A stretch of 64,000 nt of DNA from NCBI RefSeq assembly GCF_039535095.1, contig NZ_BAAAWN010000001.1:4154001-4218000 (forward strand), read 5' to 3'. Below, one piece after another: positions 18,009-26,262 of the stretch (the stretch's first letter is position 1; each line of letters opens with the position of its first letter). The notes under the pieces were generated by a model that did no database searches, was not told the DNA's origin, and worked only from the letters and a program-made list of their open reading frames with translations. The translations under genes were made by a program, and so were the position numbers. The DNA is from Arthrobacter ramosus (GTDB taxonomy: Bacteria; Actinomycetota; Actinomycetes; Actinomycetales; Micrococcaceae).

Positions 18009-19153
18009 GCGTCTGGGACGAGCTCCAGGGCCAGGCGCCCGTCGTCGCACAGTTGCGCGCGGCCGCCCAAGGCGAAGGCCTCACGCACGCATGGCTGTTC
18101 ACCGGACCGCCGGGTTCGGGCCGTTCCAACGCGGCCAAGGCATTCGCGGCGGCATTGAACTGTGAGAAGGACGACGTCGCACTTCGAGGTTGCGGCGAAT
18201 GCGCATCGTGCCGGACCATCCTTGGCGAGACCCACTCCGACGTGACCTTTGTCCGCACGGAGAAGGTCACCATCACCATCGAAGAAGCCCGCCAGTTGGT
18301 GTCCAAGGCGGGCGACCGGCCGGCATCGGGCCGTTGGCGCATCATTGTGGTGGAGGATGCGGACCGTATGGCCGAACGCACCACCAACGTACTCCTCAAG
18401 GCCATCGAGGAACCCACGCCCCGGACCATCTGGATGCTGTGCGCGCCGTCGCCCGCGGACGTGCTGGTCACCATCCGCTCGCGTTGCCGCCCGGTGAGCC
18501 TCCGCATTCCGCCGGCTGCCGACGTCGCCGCCCTGCTCGTGAGGCGCGACGGCGTCGACCCCGCCATTGCGGACCGGGCCGCCCGCGCTGCCCAAAGCCA
18601 CATCGGAATTGCGCGTCGGCTGGCCCGCGATCCGGAGGCCAGGGAGCGCCGGATGGAAACTGTCCGGTTCCCGTTGGGCCTGCGGGGCGTCACTGCCGCC
18701 GTGATGATGGCCGAAAAGCTGGTCAAGATCGCGACTGATGAGGCCAACAGCTCCAACGACGAACGCGATGCCGCCGAGAAGGTTGCATTGCTCGCGAGCC
18801 TGGGCGCTCCGGAGTCGGGCACCCTGCCTCCGTCGATGCGCAGCCAGGTGAGGCAGCTTGAGGACGACCAGAAACGGCGTGCCAAGCGCTCAATCACAGA
18901 TTCCCTCGACCGTACCCTGACGGATCTGCTGTCCTTCTACAGGGATGTCCTGGTCATCCAGCTGGGGAACGCCGTGGAGTTGGTCAACGTTGAACTCAGG
19001 AGTGAACTGGAGGCCTACGCGGCGGGCTCGACGCCTGAGATCACCTTGGCGCGAATGGATGCCATCAACAAGGCACGCGTGCGGATCACCACGACCAACG
19101 TGGCACCGCTGTTGGCCGTCGAGTCCATGGCGAGCAGCCTGATTCAGCAATAG
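18005..19153 (+). CDS. holB: DNA polymerase III subunit delta'
   Basis: Clamp-loader subunit of the replicative polymerase. The 382 residues begin MSVWDELQGQAPVVAQL. The Walker A-like GPPGSGRSNAAKAF and the zinc-binding cysteines in CEKDDVALRGCGECASCR are present, followed by EDADRMAERTTNVLLKAIEEP (Walker B/sensor 1 region), then helical domains II-III. The ATG at 18005 overlaps the tmk stop by 4 bp; a much longer in-frame extension overlaps tmk and is not used. Confidence 0.95.
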   Translation: MSVWDELQGQAPVVAQLRAAAQGEGLTHAWLFTGPPGSGRSNAAKAFAAALNCEKDDVALRGCGECASCRTILGETHSDVTFVRTEKVTITIEEARQLVSKAGDRPASGRWRIIVVEDADRMAERTTNVLLKAIEEPTPRTIWMLCAPSPADVLVTIRSRCRPVSLRIPPAADVAALLVRRDGVDPAIADRAARAAQSHIGIARRLARDPEARERRMETVRFPLGLRGVTAAVMMAEKLVKIATDEANSSNDERDAAEKVALLASLGAPESGTLPPSMRSQVRQLEDDQKRRAKRSITDSLDRTLTDLLSFYRDVLVIQLGNAVELVNVELRSELEAYAAGSTPEITLARMDAINKARVRITTTNVAPLLAVESMASSLIQQ

Positions 19154-19202
19154 CCGGATAGTTTAGAAGTACAGCACGCTTCCCCAGCCTGAGGAGAAAC
19201 GC

Positions 19203-20810
19203 ATGACCCCCGCACGATGCCGGCCCGCCGGGTCCAGTTCCAGGACACGGTTCCCCTCACTGCGGCGGGCGGCAGCGGCAGTCGCTGCCACGGTCTCCGC
19301 CAGCCTGCTGCTGAGCGGCTGCGTGTTCTCCGTGCCGGTCCCCAACGATGGCGCGAGCAACGGCTCCGGCAGCGGCAATGTCAGCACCCCGGACGCGTCC
19401 ATCGCAGCCGCGGCGCCGGCAGGACTGGAGAGTTTCTACTCCCAAAAAGTGAACTGGACGTCCTGTGAGCAGGGATTCCAGTGCGCAAACATCAAAGTGC
19501 CGGTGGACTATGCCAAACCCGATGGTGGCAGCATCTCCATCGCTGCCATCCGGCTCCAGAGCCAGGGCACAAAGAAGGGTTCGCTGCTCGTGAATCCCGG
19601 CGGCCCCGGCGCTTCAGGCTACGACTTCGTCAGGGACGCGGCGAAGACGCACTTCACCAGCAAGCTGCGGTCCAGTTTCGACCTGGTGGGATTCGATCCC
19701 CGTGGCGTCAAGCGGTCGGCGCCGGTGACGTGCCTCAGCGACGCCGAGCGGGACGCTTCCCGCGAGAAGGTGTACAACTATGACACTGACCAGGGCATCG
19801 CCGCGGCACTGGCCGACACCAAGGCCATGAATGCCCAGTGCGTGGAAAAGTCCGGGCCCGCACTGCCGCACATTGACACCGCCAGTTCCGCCAAGGACAT
19901 GGACATCCTCCGCGCCGTGCTGAACGACGCAAAACTCAACTACCTGGGCTTCTCCTACGGAACGTCCCTGGGCGCCACCTACGCGTCCTTGTTCCCGGAC
20001 AACGTCGGCAAGCTTGCTTTGGATGGCGCAGTGGATCCGTCCCTCAACAACGAGGACCTCACCGCGGGGCAGGCAGAGGCGTTTGAAAAGGAGCTCCGTA
20101 CTTATGTGGCGGATTGCCAGGCGAAGTCCGGATGCCCCCTCACAGGCAGCGTCGATAATGGCGTGCAGCAGATCCGGGACCTCATTGCCGACGTCGAGCA
20201 GAATCCCAAACGGGCCAAGGACGGCCGCCTGGTCACCGGGGCGACCTTCGTCAGCGGTATTTTCACCCCGCTCTACGACAACGAATCGTGGCCCGTCCTG
20301 ACCCAGGCTTTGGTGGCCGCGTTCAAGGGCGACGTGTCGCTCATGCTTCGGATTGCCGACTTCGGCGCGGACAGGGATCCGAACGGCACCTACACGTCAA
20401 ACACCGCCTTCGCGTTCAACGCCATCAACTGCCTTGACTACCCCATGGTCACGGACACGGCCGGGATGCGTTCCGAGGAAGCCCGGCTGAAGCAGCTCTC
20501 CCCCACCTTCGGCTACTACTTCTCCTACACCGGCATCAACTGCAAGGACTGGCCCTACAAGCCGGTGCACACCCCGGCTCCCGTCAAGTACACCGGCACG
20601 GCGCCGATTGTGGTTGTAGGCACCACCGGGGACCCCGCGACGCCTGTCGCCTGGGCTGGTTCGCTGCGGAAACAACTCGGCAACGCTTCCCTCGTGACGT
20701 GGAAGGGCGAAGGCCACACCGCCTACGGCCGCTCGAACCAGTGCGTGTCCGACGCCGTGGACAACTACTTCGTGGATGGAAAGGTACCTTCAGACGGGAC
20801 TATGTGCTGA
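19203..20810 (+). CDS. Secreted alpha/beta-hydrolase lipoprotein, tripeptidyl aminopeptidase-like
   Basis: A 535-residue exported serine hydrolase of the Streptomyces SlpD/SlpE and mycobacterial Hip1/CaeA type, which trims peptides from extracellular substrates. An N-terminal signal peptide ends in the lipobox LLLSGC (Cys about residue 40). The oxyanion region is VNPGGPGASGYD, the nucleophile Ser lies in GFSYGTSLGATYAS, and the C-terminal cap contains VGTTGDPATPV (Asp) and GEGHTAYGRSNQC (His). ATG at 19203 has GAGGAG 6 nt upstream. Exact peptidase specificity is inferred from the family. Confidence 0.9.
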   Translation: MTPARCRPAGSSSRTRFPSLRRAAAAVAATVSASLLLSGCVFSVPVPNDGASNGSGSGNVSTPDASIAAAAPAGLESFYSQKVNWTSCEQGFQCANIKVPVDYAKPDGGSISIAAIRLQSQGTKKGSLLVNPGGPGASGYDFVRDAAKTHFTSKLRSSFDLVGFDPRGVKRSAPVTCLSDAERDASREKVYNYDTDQGIAAALADTKAMNAQCVEKSGPALPHIDTASSAKDMDILRAVLNDAKLNYLGFSYGTSLGATYASLFPDNVGKLALDGAVDPSLNNEDLTAGQAEAFEKELRTYVADCQAKSGCPLTGSVDNGVQQIRDLIADVEQNPKRAKDGRLVTGATFVSGIFTPLYDNESWPVLTQALVAAFKGDVSLMLRIADFGADRDPNGTYTSNTAFAFNAINCLDYPMVTDTAGMRSEEARLKQLSPTFGYYFSYTGINCKDWPYKPVHTPAPVKYTGTAPIVVVGTTGDPATPVAWAGSLRKQLGNASLVTWKGEGHTAYGRSNQCVSDAVDNYFVDGKVPSDGTMC

Positions 20811-20856
20811 CTGTTGGGTGGTTCTGTTGTGTGGGGGGCGTGGCGGCCGCCACTTC

Positions 20857-20938
20857 TGACCATTTTTGGAGCTGGGTTGAGACGGCCATCCCCGCCGCTG
20901 CGCGGATGTTTGGTCCCAGATGCTCGCAAAGGTGGTCA
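20857..20938. repeat. Palindromic element A at the 3' end of the AbiEi/DUF559 gene
   Basis: TGACCATTTTTGG at 20857-20869 faces AAAGGTGGTCA at 20928-20938, which covers the stop codon of the following minus-strand gene. The whole ~110 bp resembles element B at 21863-21939 in sequence and layout. Confidence 0.5.
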
Positions 20939-21775
20939 TTTGTTGAGGCGTAGCCCGGAATAGTGGGCCCGGATGGCGGCCTGCACTTCCGCGACCATGG
21001 CCTCCGGGTAGTGAACAACGTCCTCGTAGAAGTACCTCAACACAGTGAAGCCGCCGGCAACAGAAGTGTTGTCCCGGCGTCGATCCCTCTTGATGGCCCT
21101 GGGTTCGAAGTGCGTCTTGCCGTCCAGCTCAACGATCAAGAAGCGCTCGACGACGAAATCGACCTCCCCCACGCCGGGCAGTTCCACGTGCTGCACGAAA
21201 GCGATTCCAGCCTGATGGAAGTGCATGGCCGCCAGTGGTTCAAGGAGGGAATCGGCTCTCCGGCGCACGAGATCCAAGACGTCCCTCGCCCGGCCGTTCC
21301 GATTGCCGGGCAGGTTTCTGCGTAGGAACTCCACGGTTATGTCGCCACGTGCAACGGCACATTGAACCATGACCAACGCTTCAGCTGGCGGCCGGCATCG
21401 CAAGGCATGCACCAGCACATCGGCAAGAGCTGCCACCGGTCGGCCTCGCAAGGGTGGCAACGAAGCGCTCCGGTGCAGCACTACGCCGTCGCGCGGTAGT
21501 CCGTTACCGCAGACCAAATGGAGCTCGGTGGTCGGATGCAGTTGCCAAAGTCCATAATGTGGGGCAGCCGAGATGCATGTGAGGACACCTCCGTACCGAA
21601 AGGCCTCAGCGAATTCCGGAGGCGCACCCGCCAAGGCCACGACGCCGCGATACGGAACCACCACTCCGCCCCGCCGTGCCGCAGTTCTGAGCTGCCAGGC
21701 GCCGACTCCCGCGTTGAGGAGGTCCCTGCGCATGGCCACGCCTCCCCGTGCACGAAGGGCAGTTATGAGATCCAT
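20936..21775 (-). CDS. AbiEi-like N-terminus plus DUF559/Vsr-like nuclease domain protein
   Basis: A 279-residue protein of a type very common in Arthrobacter-like genomes. Residues ~1-55 (LITALRARGGVAMRRDLLNAGV) resemble the AbiEi antitoxin-type winged helix. The C-terminal third has the layout of a DUF559/PD-(D/E)XK endonuclease: GVGEVDFVVERFLIVELDGKTH, with Asp, Glu and Lys placed as catalytic residues, then RDRRRDNTSVAGGFTVLRYFYEDVV. No partner toxin gene is adjacent. Function is unproven: a solitary antitoxin-like regulator or a DNA repair/defence nuclease are both possible. Related palindromes flank it on both sides. Confidence 0.78.
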   Translation of the reverse strand: MDLITALRARGGVAMRRDLLNAGVGAWQLRTAARRGGVVVPYRGVVALAGAPPEFAEAFRYGGVLTCISAAPHYGLWQLHPTTELHLVCGNGLPRDGVVLHRSASLPPLRGRPVAALADVLVHALRCRPPAEALVMVQCAVARGDITVEFLRRNLPGNRNGRARDVLDLVRRRADSLLEPLAAMHFHQAGIAFVQHVELPGVGEVDFVVERFLIVELDGKTHFEPRAIKRDRRRDNTSVAGGFTVLRYFYEDVVHYPEAMVAEVQAAIRAHYSGLRLNK

Positions 21776-21862
21776 GGCTCCACGATGCCTGGGTGCAGGG
21801 TTGCTGCGGAGCCCTCAATACGCGTATGTGGACAACTTCATATTTTTGGCCCGCCACGTCTG

Positions 21863-21939
21863 ACCACTTTTGGCAGCCCTCCACGGCGGAGGTGGCGGAT
21901 TGACGGCTTCCGCGTGGCCGACACCGGTCCAAAAGTGGT
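21863..21939. repeat. Palindromic element B upstream of the AbiEi/DUF559 gene
   Basis: ACCACTTTTGG at 21863-21873 is exactly complementary to CCAAAAGTGGT at 21929-21939. The context (CCGCCACGTCTGACCAC and TCGTTGAGG) matches element A near 20850-20950 in order, so the two elements form diverged direct copies around one gene. Confidence 0.55.
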
Positions 21940-21959
21940 AAATCGTTGAGGACCCGGCG

Positions 21960-22703
21960 CTAGAGCCGTGCGGCGCGGGGCTCCAGCAGCGCGGGAAGGT
22001 TCTTGACTGAGGGCACGACGGCGGTGGCGCCGGCCGCGCGCAAAGCCGCCTCGGAGTGGAAGCCAGTAAGCACGCCCACCACGGCGGAGGCGCCGGAGCG
22101 AACCCCGGACAACATATCCGAGCTCGTGTCCCCCACCACGACGACCTCGCGGACATCATCCAGGTCAAGGGCCAATACGGCCGTGAGAATCATGTCCGGG
22201 TAAGGGCGACCGCGGCCGGCGTCGGCAGGGCACAGGCTCAGATCCGCCTTCCCCATCCAGCCCAGCGACTCAAGCACCATGTTCTGGGTGTGCCGGCCGA
22301 AGCCCGTAGCCAGGCAGACTTTCACGCCGGAGTCCCGCAACCAGTCGATGGTTTCCTCGGCACCTGGAATAGCCCGCACGCCGCCGTCGGCAATCAGATC
22401 ATCGTAGGCGCGCTCGAAGGCTTTGTTGGCGCTCTCGGCCCGTTGAGCTTCTTCAAAAAGGTGGCTGAAAACGGTCAACTTGGAAAAGCCCATGGTGTCG
22501 CGAGCGTAGCCGAGCATGCTTTCGAAGCGAGGCGAACCAAGCTCAACGCCGGTCTCCTGCAGGGCGAGGGACATCGCACGCTCAGTAAGACCATCGTCCG
22601 TAATCGTGGTGCCCACCATGTCCAAGACAGCAAGCCGGAGCCGCTGCGCACGGTGCGCCCCAGCGTCGTCCGCGTTGATCCTCTTGCTGCTGTCCATGCT
22701 CAT
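21960..22703 (-). CDS. HAD-superfamily phosphonatase-like hydrolase
   Basis: A 247-residue cytoplasmic hydrolase. HAD motif I is LAVLDMVGTTITDDG, where the nucleophile Asp is followed by MVGTT, as in the phosphonatase-like subfamily. Motif II is CLATGFGRHTQNM and motif IV VVVVGDTSSDMLSGVRSG. Family members include phosphonoacetaldehyde hydrolase and look-alikes, but no phn genes are nearby, so the substrate is unknown. The start is ATG at 22703 (MSMDSS) or 22697. Confidence 0.82.
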   Translation of the reverse strand: MSMDSSKRINADDAGAHRAQRLRLAVLDMVGTTITDDGLTERAMSLALQETGVELGSPRFESMLGYARDTMGFSKLTVFSHLFEEAQRAESANKAFERAYDDLIADGGVRAIPGAEETIDWLRDSGVKVCLATGFGRHTQNMVLESLGWMGKADLSLCPADAGRGRPYPDMILTAVLALDLDDVREVVVVGDTSSDMLSGVRSGASAVVGVLTGFHSEAALRAAGATAVVPSVKNLPALLEPRAARL

Positions 22704-22925
22704 GGCGCCCCTTCGCTGGTTGATGACCGAAATCGTGCGGCCACGTTAGTCCGCCCAGCTTGCCCCTGGTCCGCGACGACGGCCTGAACCCGGCGCGACG
22801 AGCGGATGAATTCCGCAACAACGGTGCCACGGGACCTCCGCCCGGGGCTGTTTTGACCCGGACGAGGTGACTCTATTACAGTTGTATCTTGCGTGATTCA
22901 GCCGGTACCCGGACGATAACGCGGT

Positions 22926-22998
22926 GCTTCCTTAGCTCAGTCGGTAGAGCGTTTCACTCGTAATGAAAAGGTCATCAGTTCGATTCTGATAGGAAGCT
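22926..22998 (+). tRNA. tRNA-Thr (anticodon CGT)
   Basis: A 73-nt cloverleaf. The acceptor stem GCTTCCT pairs with AGGAAGC, the D arm is GCTC/GAGC, and the anticodon stem TTTCA/TGAAA encloses loop CTCGTAA, giving anticodon CGT. The T arm is ATCAG-TTCGATT-CTGAT. No CCA is encoded. A strong hairpin follows. The tRNA sits at the junction between core genes and a ~21-kb accessory region. Confidence 0.97.
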
Positions 22999-23010
22999 CG
23001 AAACAGAGTA

Positions 23011-23045
23011 GGCCCGCATCCCAGTATTCACAAGGGATGCGGGCC
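23011..23045 (+). terminator. Terminator downstream of tRNA-Thr
   Basis: GGCCCGCATCCC at 23011-23022 pairs perfectly with 23034-23045 across an 11-nt loop, followed by TCTTGCTTT. Confidence 0.8.
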
Positions 23046-23219
23046 TCTTGCTTTGGTTGGCAAGAGCGGCCAAAAACGGCCTTGGTGTACCCATGGGTGT
23101 ACTCAACCCCTCTCACCCGGCATGTTTCGGCACAGGAGCGCACATGGTGTTTTGCCCAGATTCGCCAAGCCTTGATTGAGGCCCGGTGGGTTGGGATCGC
23201 GGCAATGCGGCCATCTGGT

Positions 23220-24146
23220 CTAGATCCAAAGGTTTGTTGGATCGTCTGAATCTTCCCGCACCCGGATGCCTCCCAAGAGTCTGAGCAACAACATTTCATC
23301 CGCCACGCATTCATCAAGTGTGCTCCCCAGGATGGGGTAGACATAGTCGTTCGCCAGGGCCAGGTTCTTAACCTCATCTGGGACGCTGAGGTGATATTTT
23401 GCAGCGTTCTCAAGTGGCTGCGGCCGGGCCGCATAACACTCTTCTCGCGCCCCAATCCAAGACATTGCGTTGAGTTTGAGGGTCAACTCGCTGTCGATCG
23501 TCGTGGTTGGAATCGAGATCCTCCAACCACCGTTCTGCCAAGCGAGTTGCTTCCGGTGGCGAGCGCCGCCTCCTATAACTACGGCAGAATCGCGGCGCAG
23601 GGGAACGAACAGTGCCGGCGCTTGCCACCCCGGATGCCTGATCCCAACGAAGCCTCGGTCATTCAGCACGAAATCCTGGGCCGGACTTGTGATGAACTCC
23701 CAGCGGCAACGCAATGCTGCAGCCGAGAGCCTTTGCAAATTCAAGGGATAGCCGATGCTTCCGCCCCCTTTCCATTTCGCAAACTCCTCTGCAGAGTTCA
23801 ACTCGCGGTCAGGGTTCCGCGTAATCCTCGATGCTACATAGGCAACAAGGTTGATCCATTGGTCGGCGTTCTTCCAAGCGCCTTCTTCGTGTAGGAGCGC
23901 GGTGACGGAATCATTGTTCAACGGTTCAAATTTTGCAAAGTAACCGTCGTGATCAAAGCGCCTACCTTTGCCTGCGCCGTAGACCGTACGCGACCATCCG
24001 ATCTTGTCAGGCGTGGTTGCAAATGTTCTTGAATTCCGCTTGAGACGGCAGTAGATCCTGCGGTCTCTTCGGTGCCCTGATTCCGTTGTGGAGAAGAATC
24101 CAATGCTATTTGCTGGGACGATGTGACGTCTGGGCCCGTTGCTCAC
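23220..24146 (-). CDS. DUF4238-like protein of unknown function
   Basis: 308 residues, no signal peptide or membrane segment. The N-terminal HIVPANSIGFF fits the DUF4238 signature H-x-V-P-x3-L/I-x2-F, and the following charged region, ending in a helix-rich C-terminus, is compatible with that family. DUF4238 proteins are scattered accessory genes of unknown function, sometimes near defence genes. It starts with GTG at 24146. It is the first gene after tRNA-Thr, and base composition is lower in GC than the core genes. Confidence 0.6.
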   Translation of the reverse strand: MSNGPRRHIVPANSIGFFSTTESGHRRDRRIYCRLKRNSRTFATTPDKIGWSRTVYGAGKGRRFDHDGYFAKFEPLNNDSVTALLHEEGAWKNADQWINLVAYVASRITRNPDRELNSAEEFAKWKGGGSIGYPLNLQRLSAAALRCRWEFITSPAQDFVLNDRGFVGIRHPGWQAPALFVPLRRDSAVVIGGGARHRKQLAWQNGGWRISIPTTTIDSELTLKLNAMSWIGAREECYAARPQPLENAAKYHLSVPDEVKNLALANDYVYPILGSTLDECVADEMLLLRLLGGIRVREDSDDPTNLWI

Positions 24147-24240
24147 TTGTACATCTTCTCAGGAGGCCTATTGGCGAAACCATCGACGCGGCCCTAGATC
24201 GGTTGACGGAGTGTGGGATCCCACCTAATAGACTTTCGGG

Positions 24241-24387
24241 GTGGAAGTTACGTGCACCATCGAGGCGCCAGACGGCTGCTTCAGCCATGTCACCGAGACG
24301 GCTGCGACCTATGAGGAACCCCTAGCCGCGGCCAGGGCTCAGGTGCCCGAGGGCAGCCGCATGATTGCGATCCGCAAAGCAGACTGA
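24241..24387 (+). CDS. Small hypothetical protein (48 aa)
   Basis: An open frame of 48 codons starting GTG (VEVTCTIEAPDGCFSH) and ending RMIAIRKAD. TAATAG lies about 10 nt before the GTG, so a leaderless message is possible; there is no ribosome binding site. Composition is protein-like but no family was recognised. Could be non-coding. Confidence 0.4.
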   Translation: MEVTCTIEAPDGCFSHVTETAATYEEPLAAARAQVPEGSRMIAIRKAD

Positions 24388-24465
24388 TTTGCCTGCCCGC
24401 AGTCTAGGATGTGGTCGAGTGGTGCGCTCAGGCGCCACATTGCTTTCAACAAAGGGGACCATGCC

Positions 24466-24798
24466 ATGAACGCCAACGCCCAGCAGAAATTCGATATTGC
24501 GGTGCCGGGCACCGTTAATGCTGTTTACGGTGCCGTCATGAAGGTTGTCGAGGCGGGACCGTATAAGAAAGTTGAGCCGGTACACGCCATGAAGATGGTC
24601 TCGTTCAGGACGGGCGGTTCCCTGATGACTTGGGGCCAGCGATGGATGGTCCAGGTTGCCATCGGGATCGACGGGCAGCCTCACGTGTCAGCGACAGTGA
24701 CGCCGAGGATCGGCGCCGCGCAGTTCGATGCTGCTCGGATCGCGAAGCTGGCGAATACGTTCTATCAGAAGGTCGGCATCGCAGCGGAGACAGTTTGA
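24466..24798 (+). CDS. Small hypothetical protein (110 aa)
   Basis: 110 residues starting MNANAQQKFDIAVPGTVNAV. ATG at 24466 is chosen because AAAGGGGACC lies upstream at good spacing; in-frame starts at 24461 or earlier are less likely. Alternating strands and a C-terminal helix (ARIAKLANTFYQKVGI) suggest a small alpha/beta fold with a central WGQRWMVQVAI strand. No family recognised. It lies in the accessory region beside other orphan genes. Confidence 0.65.
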   Translation: MNANAQQKFDIAVPGTVNAVYGAVMKVVEAGPYKKVEPVHAMKMVSFRTGGSLMTWGQRWMVQVAIGIDGQPHVSATVTPRIGAAQFDAARIAKLANTFYQKVGIAAETV

Positions 24799-24866
24799 CG
24801 CCTACGGCGCAAAGCGTCCACCTACGCCGAGCCCCGTTTGTCTGTCCGCGGTGGCAGACTCTGGCT

Positions 24867-25166
24867 GTGGAGGAAAAGAAGTTCTGGCAGCCGCCGCACG
24901 CGCACAGGCCCACGCCTGTCGTGCCGGCGGTGGATCCTGCGGCCGTGGATGGCGCGACGAGGCCCAAGGAGCCGCTGCCCGTGTTCGTGATGCTGGATTA
25001 CAACAACGGGCAAAGCCACGAGGTGCCAGCATTCGCATACGGGTGGACGAAGGTGCATGTGCTGGTGTCAGTGCCCTGGCCGATGGACTACTACGAAGGC
25101 CGCAAAGAAGTCTGGGTGGAAGCATCCAAGGTGCGACGCCGGACGATCGACCCAAGAGTGCACTGA
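24867..25166 (+). CDS. Small hypothetical protein (99 aa)
   Basis: 99 residues from GTG 24867 (VEEKKFWQPPHAHRP). The N-terminal third is Pro/Ala-rich and probably disordered. The rest (LPVFVMLDYNNGQSHEVPAFAYGWTKVHVLVSV) looks like a small beta domain, followed by a basic tail KVRRRTIDPRVH. No family recognised. The next gene is on the same strand. Confidence 0.5.
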   Translation: MEEKKFWQPPHAHRPTPVVPAVDPAAVDGATRPKEPLPVFVMLDYNNGQSHEVPAFAYGWTKVHVLVSVPWPMDYYEGRKEVWVEASKVRRRTIDPRVH

Positions 25167-25310
25167 GAGCCGCAGGAAGGCTCCCAGTGAGCATTGTGCC
25201 GGACATGTCATTCAGGCTCGGCATACAACGACGTCGTTGGCCAGCCATCTGTCCCTAGAATCGAACCCGATGTCAGTTGTGCGGCACAGTCGTTGAGGGG
25301 AAGGACGAGG

Positions 25311-25964
25311 ATGGGCTTTTTAGCCAATTGGCTTCGCAAGATGGGGGACCACGCTGACGGCTGGAAGAACGGCGGCGACTCGTGGAGCTACCTGCGCCCG
25401 GTCCAGTTCCGGAGCATGGAGGACCTGCAGGCGATTGCTGATGTGATGACCGAACAAGGAGGCGTGGCACGGTTTACCTTTGAGGGCTACAACCCCAAGA
25501 CACTCAGTGAAATCGAGCAAACAGCCGACGCGGACCTCAACCAAATCTGGATAGCTGCATTTACGGAAGACCCCGGACCAGAAGCCGTCACGTTGAGCGG
25601 TTCGTTTGCATGGGTTCGCATTGCAAACGAGGCGTTCATGAAGGAAAATCCCGGCGTTGGGTATCTGACCATCTACGTTGGCAACGGTTTGCAAGACAAG
25701 GTTGCGGCTTCCGGCGCAATCCGTCAGCTGACGGTGTCAACTCTAAGCGAACGGGTTCGTCGCGCGTGCGAGAGCGTGAAGCCACCTCGAGGCGGCCGCT
25801 ACCCGGTCATTGACACAATCACGAAGGCCACTCTCAAGCAGCGACAACATGACAAGAAGATTCGGCGGCAGGCCGCATGGATTAGCTTTGCGGCGTCAAT
25901 CGTGACGACCGTGCTCACATCAGGCGTGCTGCACTTTCTCTTTCCCCAAGCAGCCGGAAAGTAG
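25311..25964 (+). CDS. Hypothetical C-terminally anchored membrane protein
   Basis: 217 residues from ATG 25311, preceded by GAGGGGAAGGACGAGG. The bulk is soluble, with repeated acidic stretches. A single hydrophobic segment near the C-terminus (AWISFAASIVTTVLTSGVLHFLF) predicts a tail-anchored protein facing the cytoplasm, with the basic RQHDKKIRRQA just before the membrane. No family recognised. A terminator-like hairpin follows at 26019-26050. Confidence 0.7.
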   Translation: MGFLANWLRKMGDHADGWKNGGDSWSYLRPVQFRSMEDLQAIADVMTEQGGVARFTFEGYNPKTLSEIEQTADADLNQIWIAAFTEDPGPEAVTLSGSFAWVRIANEAFMKENPGVGYLTIYVGNGLQDKVAASGAIRQLTVSTLSERVRRACESVKPPRGGRYPVIDTITKATLKQRQHDKKIRRQAAWISFAASIVTTVLTSGVLHFLFPQAAGK

Positions 25965-26018
25965 AGATGCTGCAAGACCACTGGCTCAACTTCCCCGGGA
26001 TTACGTTACACACGAAAT

Positions 26019-26050
26019 AGCCCCTCACCGTCAGGGGACGGCGAGGGGCT
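26019..26050 (+). terminator. Hairpin terminator
   Basis: AGCCCCTCACCGTC pairs with GACGGCGAGGGGCT around an AGGG loop with one mismatched position. It follows the tail-anchored protein gene. The rest of the interval to 26262 holds no convincing gene. Confidence 0.7.
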
Positions 26051-26262
26051 GATGGTGTGTAGTCGTGGGCGCGGGTACACGGCCCGCTTGGTTTGCCGGT
26101 TACCCCAATCCCACAGGGCCGCTTACCGGCACGGATCCGGCGCGGCCGGATCGGACAAGAATACGAGTCGGCTCGCGCCTACGCCAAACGGTCACGCAAC
26201 CAGGCCATATATATTGGCCATATTGTGGGAGCAAACATCCGGTCTCAATATTGGGGGAAGTC

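Noticed and set aside
22926-23045. Intact integrase or att duplication beside tRNA-Thr
   Set aside because: No recombinase motif was found in the flanking frames and no second copy of the tRNA 3' end was seen by eye.
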